Source of the DNA: Coprococcus_C hominis
GTDB taxonomy: Bacteria; Bacillota; Clostridia; Lachnospirales; Lachnospiraceae
Reading direction: 5' to 3' (one strand)
DNA length: 64,000 nucleotides
Assembly (NCBI RefSeq): GCF_020687505.1
Contig: NZ_JAJEQT010000008.1
Below the pieces are notes generated by a model that saw nothing but the letters and a program-made list of their open reading frames with translations, was not told where the DNA came from and searched no databases. The position numbers and the translations under genes are program-made. Shown here in pieces: positions 59,748 through 64,000 of the stretch; position 1 is the first letter of the stretch, and each line of letters begins with the position of its first letter.

Positions 59748-59762
59748 GTTATCTCTGATTAC
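59748..59762. promoter_or_regulatory. Operator 3 of the immunity switch
   Basis: GTTATCTCTGATTAC, upstream of the early promoter -35 and close to the repressor promoter. Together with operators 1 and 2 it forms a three-site array typical of temperate-phage switches. Confidence 0.75.
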
Positions 59763-59770
59763 TTTTTCTA

Positions 59771-59799
59771 TTGCAATTCATTCTTAAAGGTGGTATTCT
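59771..59799 (+). promoter_or_regulatory. Promoter of the CI-like repressor
   Basis: TTGCAA, 17 bp, TATTCT on the plus strand, 25 bases ahead of the CI-like start, which has AAGGAGG. Divergent to the early lytic promoter. Confidence 0.6.
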
Positions 59800-59823
59800 A
59801 ATGAAAACAAGGAGGTATTTGAT

Positions 59824-60207
59824 ATGGAACAAGGAGAAAGAATAAAACAAATACGTACTTCTCTTGGACTTACTCTCGAGAAATTCGGTGATCGATTAGG
59901 TGTTACAAAAGTAGCTATCTCAAATATAGAAAAAGGAAACAGAAATTTAACTGAACAAATGACAAAAGCAATTTGTCGTGAATTCAATGTTGATTACATG
60001 TGGCTGACTACTGGAGAAGGTGAAATGTTCGTCGCTACCGATGATGATTTTCAGGCACGTATTGATCAGATCATGTTTGGTCAGGATGAAAGTCGTAAAA
60101 ACTTATTTAAGATGATGATAGATATGAGCGATGAAGATATTCATGCTTTGGAAAGAATCTTGAAAAACATATCTTCATTTTATGAAAACCAGAACAAAGA
60201 GGATTAA
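59824..60207 (+). CDS. CI-like phage repressor (XRE HTH)
   Basis: 127 residues. An N-terminal helix-turn-helix 'ERIKQIRTSLGLTLEKFGDR' and 'LGVTKVAISNIEKGNRNLTE' is followed by a small C-terminal region 'ALERILKNISSFYEN', which is probably an oligomerisation domain; it lacks a LexA-type self-cleavage peptidase. It lies next to three operators and divergently from the early lytic genes, so it is probably the lysogeny repressor. Confidence 0.88.
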   Translation: MEQGERIKQIRTSLGLTLEKFGDRLGVTKVAISNIEKGNRNLTEQMTKAICREFNVDYMWLTTGEGEMFVATDDDFQARIDQIMFGQDESRKNLFKMMIDMSDEDIHALERILKNISSFYENQNKED

Positions 60208-60231
60208 AAAGAGCTGGCTATTTGCCAGCTC
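60205..60231 (-). terminator. Terminator of the 36-residue gene
   Basis: Eight-pair stem GAGCTGGC/GCCAGCTC with TTTTT following on the minus strand. It is also located just after the CI-like stop codon on the other strand. Confidence 0.75.
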
Positions 60232-60328
60232 CGATGTACAGATACCGAACAAAGTTATAAATCCGCTTCAGGATTTTATCGTCGTGTATCTTCCCCAACA
60301 TATCGAGGATTGCTCTTTTGTAGTTCAT
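60218..60328 (-). CDS. 36-residue conserved small phage protein
   Basis: The ORF MNYKRAILDMLGKIHDDKIL continues 'KRIYNFVRYLYIGAGK' and has GAGGAGGTGG upstream. Short Lachnospiraceae and Clostridium phage proteins of the same form (helical, 'MxxYKK.I..ML.KI......L..IY.FI') lie next to repressor genes. It may be an accessory regulator. It is under 60 residues, so is easily missed. Confidence 0.65.
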   Translation of the reverse strand: MNYKRAILDMLGKIHDDKILKRIYNFVRYLYIGAGK

Positions 60329-60393
60329 AGAGTCCCCACCTCCTCTCTGGTATAGTAGCATATTTCGGGGTGATGCATGAAATAATTAGCGAT

Positions 60394-60413
60394 ATTTCCA
60401 TAATTATGGAAAT
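60394..60413. promoter_or_regulatory. Perfect 20 bp palindrome between two regulator genes
   Basis: Two arms ATTTCCATAA and TTATGGAAAT meet without a spacer. It touches the end of the second XRE gene and lies upstream of the 36-residue gene, so it is likely a DNA-binding site of one of the two local regulators. Confidence 0.6.
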
Positions 60414-60610
60414 TATTTCCAGTCAGATTCAAACAGATCAGTTATATGGACCTCAAGAGCTGCCGCCAGCGATTCCAGTTGCATCAATGTCGGAGATACT
60501 TTTTCGTTTTCAATATTGTTGATCGTAGACTTTCCGATGCCAGACCGCTTTGCCAGTTCTACTAATGTGATCCGTTTTGCTGTTCTTATCTGCCAAACTA
60601 ATATTTTCAT
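60413..60610 (-). CDS. Second XRE-family HTH regulator
   Basis: 65 residues, almost only an HTH_3 domain: 'IRTAKRITLVELAKRSGIGK' and 'STINNIENEKVSPTLMQLES'. It ends 'VHITDLFESDWK', like Cro-type and small repressors. It could act as a Cro-like counter-regulator or as a separate control for the exonuclease or integrase genes. Its 3' end touches a 20 bp palindrome. Confidence 0.85.
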   Translation of the reverse strand: MKILVWQIRTAKRITLVELAKRSGIGKSTINNIENEKVSPTLMQLESLAAALEVHITDLFESDWK

Positions 60611-60752
60611 TTAATATATGCTCCATGATTAGATTGTTTTTTATTTTTTGAAATAAAATACGGTTATATATATGGTAAAACGATATTTAACAAAATATAC
60701 GAGCTAAAATACGAGAAATTAAAAAATTTTAATATACAAAGGGGATACCTAT

Positions 60753-61904
60753 ATGGCAGTATGTAAAAGATGTGGTAAAAAAGGACTATTTCTTCATGTA
60801 AATGCAGATGGATTGTGCAAGAAGTGTATTGGTCAACAGGAAGCTTTACTTGCTGGAAAGAAGAAAGCTGTATTAGCTCAGGGAACGGATTATATTAAAC
60901 TTATAGTTTCACTATATAATTCTGCGCATAATTACCACGAGTCCGACGATTTTGATCATGCTATGGAACAATGCACACAAATCCGAGAGACAATCAAAAA
61001 GCTTTCCGAACTCGACTACTTAAAAAATATTATGGATCTGAATATCAAATATGATTCAACCTTTGATCGTGGTCATGATTTCGGCAAGATTCCCGGATTA
61101 AATGAGATTATTCATAAAGACGATCCTACATACCCGAACAACATAATAGAAAAACTTTATAAACTTATTGATAATTGCGAGAAATATATTATAAATACAC
61201 ATGAAATCGCCTTGAAAAAAGCTGCATTTTTACCAACACTTGAATGTATTGAGTTATACCCTATCGAGTTATCAAGTGAAAAAATAAAGAAAAATACATT
61301 AAGCAATATTGAAGATATTACATTCTCTTCTATAACAAAAAAATCCAACTATGAGCGGCTAGGTTTTTTCACCGTTGTTGATGTGGAAACAACCGGACTT
61401 ACTGCAAGTAGAGATGAAATTATTGAGGTTGCCGCTATACGCTTTGAAGAATGGATTCCAATTTGTAAATTTGAGACTTTTATAAAACCAAAAAAAGAAA
61501 TATCTCCAGAGATTACCGATATCAATGGTATAACAAACGATATGGTTGCAAATGCTCCAAGTATTCAAGCTGTGATACCTGCACTTTCTGATTTTATTGG
61601 AAAATCCGCGATTGTCGGACATAATTTATTGTTTGATATAAAATTCTTATACAAAAACGGATTGGATTTCTTTGAAGTCAAGCGGAAATATTATGATACC
61701 TTGGAACTTGCAAGAAAAATTCTTACAAAAGCAAAATCATCGAATGATATCTATGGAGATGTAAGTGATCATAAACTTACTACTCTTTGTGATTATTATT
61801 CAATTAGAGATAATCATTATGCACATAGAGCTGCATCCGATTGTCTCGCTACTGGATATTTATTCAATATCTTTGTAAAAGAACGAATTGGCATCGATGA
61901 ATAA
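60753..61904 (+). CDS. DEDDh 3'-5' exonuclease with zinc ribbon (accessory/moron gene)
   Basis: 383 residues, plus strand. An N-terminal treble of Cys 'CKRCGKKGLFLHVNADGLCK' and 'KC' forms a zinc ribbon. The C-terminal 180 residues are a DnaQ-like exonuclease: Exo I 'FTVVDVETTGLTASRDEIIE', Exo II 'IVGHNLLFDIKFLYKNGLDF', Exo III 'AHRAASDCLATGYLFN' with the DEDDh His. The middle is helical. It lies between the immunity genes and the integrase and is transcribed with them, a site where phages carry accessory or exclusion genes. AT-rich relative to the structural genes. Confidence 0.85.
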   Translation: MAVCKRCGKKGLFLHVNADGLCKKCIGQQEALLAGKKKAVLAQGTDYIKLIVSLYNSAHNYHESDDFDHAMEQCTQIRETIKKLSELDYLKNIMDLNIKYDSTFDRGHDFGKIPGLNEIIHKDDPTYPNNIIEKLYKLIDNCEKYIINTHEIALKKAAFLPTLECIELYPIELSSEKIKKNTLSNIEDITFSSITKKSNYERLGFFTVVDVETTGLTASRDEIIEVAAIRFEEWIPICKFETFIKPKKEISPEITDINGITNDMVANAPSIQAVIPALSDFIGKSAIVGHNLLFDIKFLYKNGLDFFEVKRKYYDTLELARKILTKAKSSNDIYGDVSDHKLTTLCDYYSIRDNHYAHRAASDCLATGYLFNIFVKERIGIDE

Positions 61905-61908
61905 TACT

Positions 61909-61924
61909 GTTGCACCGGTGCAAC
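61909..61924. repeat. Copy 3 of the 16 bp perfect palindrome
   Basis: GTTGCACCGGTGCAAC, four bases past the exonuclease stop. Identical to the copies at 38815 and 55498. Confidence 0.9.
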
Positions 61925-61935
61925 TTTTACAACTT

Positions 61936-62067
61936 GGGTACAGATTGTACCCTGCTTCATAACTTCATAACAAAAAGAATCCCCCGTGTTGGCGCACGAG
62001 GGACTCAGATACACCATCTAAGGGGATGGCATACATAAAACATACAAACATATTATACCATCCCCTT
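61936..62067 (+). other. Three hairpins between exonuclease and integrase
   Basis: GGGTACA-GAT-TGTACCC at 61936-61952, a CCCCGTG/CACGaGGG type stem at 61980-62004, and AAGGGGATGG/CCATCCCCTT spanning 62020-62067. The last has a weak T-rich tail. With the palindrome at 61909 this makes a structured spacer of 190 bases and no protein-coding sequence. Confidence 0.6.
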
Positions 62068-62099
62068 CTTTAATTTACAATTAAAAGGAGGGATTTTTT

Positions 62100-63221
62100 A
62101 TGTGGTGTGAACCTAGAAAAAATGGAGTAGTTTATCGTGAACGATACAAAGATCCTCTGACTGAGAAAACTAAGGTCGTGACTGTCTTTAAGCAAAAAGA
62201 TACTCCCCAAAACAAGAAAAAAGCGCAGCGAGAGCTTACTGCAAAAATTGAAGCTACGATTGAAAACCTTCAATGCACCGACAACACGGTAACTCTTTCT
62301 AAACTTCAAAAGGAATATCTGAAAGCCCAAAGAATCATTTATAAAGACAGCACAGTTGATCGGAATGAAAGTGTCACTTCGTCTGTCATAGAAATACTGA
62401 ATCAGGATGCAATTGTCAACAATCTGACAGCACAATATGTAAAGTCCAAATTGCTTGATTCCGGAAAAGAACTTACGACATTGAACTCATACATAACACG
62501 CTTCAAAGCAATGTTGAATTGGGGATATGAGAATGACTATCATGATAATATGCGGTTACTTACGAAGCTCAAACAATTTAATGATACGTCAGATGACAGC
62601 GAAATCAAAACAAAATACTTGGAACCTGAAGAAGCAAAAAAACTTCTTAACTATATCCAGAATGACGAAAATTGGCGCTGGTACTACACAACATCAATTC
62701 TGTTGCTATCCGGTCTGCGCTTCGGCGAATTATCAGCACTAGAAATATCCGACATTGACTTGGATCAGTTAACAATTCGAATTTCCAAAACATACGATTC
62801 AAAGCACGACATTGTAACTACACCAAAGACTGACAATTCCAAACGTGTAATACATATCCAGCCGACACTCTTAGTAGAACTAAAAAAATGTATGCTATGG
62901 AGAAAAGAATTGATGCTTGCAAACAATTTCAGGTCAAATATTTTGATTCCAAACAACAAAGGTGATCATATGCAAATAGCTGGCTATGAAAAATACCTTC
63001 GTATCATATCTGAGAAGCTTCTTGCCCGACGTGTAACACCTCATATGTTACGTCACACGCACGCATCGCTTCTCGCTGCAAACGGCATGACTCCGGATGA
63101 GATTGCCCGCCGATTAGGACACAGCAAATCTACAATCACAAGCAAGATCTATATTCATGTTACACAAAAAGTTATCGAAAATGATAACCGGAAGCTAGAT
63201 CAAATAAAACTCTTCTCATAA
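62100..63221 (+). CDS. int: Tyrosine integrase of the prophage
   Basis: 373 residues with AAAGGAGG upstream. An arm-type DNA-binding N-terminal region (Lys-rich 'KDPLTEKTKVVTVFKQKDTP') is followed by a core-binding part and the catalytic domain: Arg in 'LSGLRFGELSALEISDID', His-x-x-Arg in 'RVTPHMLRHTHASLLAANGM', and the Tyr in 'SKIYIHVTQKV'. It ends 'QIKLFS', right beside attR with paired TGCCCAC arm motifs. It catalyses integration at the tRNA-Phe 3' end. Confidence 0.96.
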   Translation: MWCEPRKNGVVYRERYKDPLTEKTKVVTVFKQKDTPQNKKKAQRELTAKIEATIENLQCTDNTVTLSKLQKEYLKAQRIIYKDSTVDRNESVTSSVIEILNQDAIVNNLTAQYVKSKLLDSGKELTTLNSYITRFKAMLNWGYENDYHDNMRLLTKLKQFNDTSDDSEIKTKYLEPEEAKKLLNYIQNDENWRWYYTTSILLLSGLRFGELSALEISDIDLDQLTIRISKTYDSKHDIVTTPKTDNSKRVIHIQPTLLVELKKCMLWRKELMLANNFRSNILIPNNKGDHMQIAGYEKYLRIISEKLLARRVTPHMLRHTHASLLAANGMTPDEIARRLGHSKSTITSKIYIHVTQKVIENDNRKLDQIKLFS

Positions 63222-63316
63222 TTTTTGCCCACTATCTGCCCACCTAGGCGATTTTTCAACCATTAAAAAACGGCGGAAACCCTTGATTCTACGTGGTTTC
63301 CGCCAAATAAAAAAGA

Positions 63317-63327
<11 letters not shown>
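63222..63327. other. attR of the prophage
   Basis: 48 bases, 63280-63327, are identical to attL and overlap the tRNA-Phe 3' end. Upstream, 63226-63233 (TGCCCACT) and 63237-63244 (TGCCCACC) are 11 bases apart, like arm sites. Insertion at this site leaves tRNA-Phe and its terminator intact. Confidence 0.92.
63272..63305 (-). terminator. Terminator of the tRNA cluster, inside attR
   Basis: GGCGGAAAC with GTTTCCGCC, then GTTTTTTAA on the minus strand, just beyond the tRNA-Phe 3' end. Confidence 0.8.
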
Positions 63328-63389
<62 letters not shown>

Positions 63390-63408
63390 ATGTATCTTAT
63401 GTAATTAG

Positions 63409-63482
63409 TAGCGGGGACAGGATTTGAACCTATGACCTTCGGGTTATGAGCCCGACGAGCTTCCAGACTGCTCCACCCCGCG
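63409..63482 (-). tRNA. tRNA-fMet (CAT), initiator
   Basis: 74 nt. Anticodon stem GGG/CCC around CTCATAA and an unpaired 1:72 end (CGCGGGG with CCCCGCT) mark it as the initiator tRNA. Confidence 0.9.
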
Positions 63483-63510
63483 ATATTAAATTATTCCTAA
63501 ATAGGAAAAG

Positions 63511-63592
63511 TGGGCGGAGGTGGATTCGAACCACCGAAGCATAAAGCAGCAGATTTACAGTCTGTCCCCTTTGGCCACTCGGGAATCCGCCC
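63511..63592 (-). tRNA. tRNA-Tyr (GTA)
   Basis: About 82 nt with a long variable arm; anticodon loop ACTGTAAATC; acceptor GGGCGGA/TCCGCCC. Confidence 0.95.
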
Positions 63593-63609
63593 AAATTTTT
63601 AAACTGATA

Positions 63610-63682
63610 AGCCGATGATCGGACTCGAACCGATAACCTGCTGATTACAAATCAGCTGCTCTGCCAATTGAGCCACATCGGC
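63610..63682 (-). tRNA. tRNA-Thr (TGT)
   Basis: 73 nt. Acceptor GCCGATG/CATCGGC, anticodon loop TTTGTAA. Confidence 0.95.
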
Positions 63683-63712
63683 ATATACGATGCTGTCATC
63701 AATCAGTTTAAG

Positions 63713-63785
63713 TGGGACCTATAGGGCTCGAACCTATGACCCTCTGCTTGTAAGGCAGATGCTCTCCCAGCTGAGCTAAGATCCC
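63713..63785 (-). tRNA. tRNA-Val (TAC)
   Basis: 73 nt. Acceptor GGGATCT/AGGTCCC, with a G-T pair, anticodon loop CTTACAA. Confidence 0.95.
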
Positions 63786-63816
63786 ATATATTTAATTATG
63801 TAGCTTTCGCTACAAG

Positions 63817-63890
63817 CGACCCGGATGGGGTTCGAACCCACGACCTCCGCCGTGACAGGGCGGCGCTCTAACCAGCTGAGCCACCGGGCC
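63817..63890 (-). tRNA. tRNA-Asp (GTC)
   Basis: 74 nt. Acceptor GGCCCGG/CCGGGTC, anticodon loop CTGTCAC. The 110 bases to its right hold no gene; they are AT-rich and could be the edge of an rRNA operon, but no rRNA is in view. Confidence 0.95.
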
Positions 63891-64000
63891 ATCCACCATT
63901 GTTTACACAATGATAAAAGGTAACATGTACCTTCAGAACTTCATACAAAGATCTTATATCTAACCTCTTAACAAATCATCTTTCCGTTCTCAAAACCTCT

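Noticed and set aside
63891..64000. rRNA gene at the right edge
   Set aside because: The last 110 bases resemble rRNA-operon flank, but no 5S, 16S or 23S signature is in view.

Overview
The window reads as a low-GC, Gram-positive Clostridia genome, most likely a Lachnospiraceae gut commensal. The basis is the gene families (DUF951, CarD, class II aldolase, malic enzyme, Wadjet-like JetABC, sensor-GGDEF fusion), strong AGGAGG ribosome sites and a tRNA cluster. The genus is not resolvable by eye. Three parts can be seen: host chromosome (1 to about 28.4 kb), a scarred junction (28.4 to 31.28 kb) and an apparently complete 32.0 kb prophage (31.28 to 63.33 kb) inserted at tRNA-Phe. Five more tRNA genes follow.

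Host part: the 5' portion of a sulfate-type ABC binding lipoprotein gene; cysK with a good promoter; a MoxR-DUF58-transglutaminase operon; malic enzyme; two small proteins of unknown role; a radical-SAM SPL-like protein ending in a beta-clamp-type motif; a three-gene JetA-JetB-JetC (MksF/E/B) SMC complex with no JetD nuclease; fructose-bisphosphate aldolase; CarD; a LacI-sensor/GGDEF protein; DUF951; HAD and CBS proteins; DAHP synthase; an FtsX-type ABC exporter; an iron alcohol dehydrogenase and a PncC/CinA-type amidohydrolase. A roughly 285 bp near-perfect long inverted repeat fills the gap between the ABC operon and the alcohol dehydrogenase.

Scarred junction: an IS200 remnant, a small coiled-coil protein, a frameshifted short ORF, a LytTR regulator, an orphan phage holin, a COG0523 GTPase, and a relict attachment end. 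The relict resembles the integrase-attR junction at the far end of the prophage, so an earlier related phage probably used the same tRNA-Phe site.

Prophage (HK97-type siphovirus, almost all genes on the minus strand). Next to attR lie the integrase, a DEDDh exonuclease with a zinc ribbon, and a divergent immunity switch: CI-like repressor, second XRE protein and three operators. Leftward from the switch come small early genes, a type I-like methylase with a half-size specificity subunit, an HTH protein, an HUH (rolling-circle type) replication protein, an RNase H-like protein, DUF7666 and PcfJ-like proteins, a small membrane-peptide cassette, endolysin, a RinA-like late regulator, holin, HNH, terminase, portal, protease, capsid, connectors, tail tube, gpG/gpGT frameshift pair, tape measure, and tail tip to receptor-binding protein beside attL. 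The lysis genes lie before the packaging genes, not after the tail. A perfect 16 bp palindrome occurs three times in the prophage, twice just upstream of a ribosome binding site.
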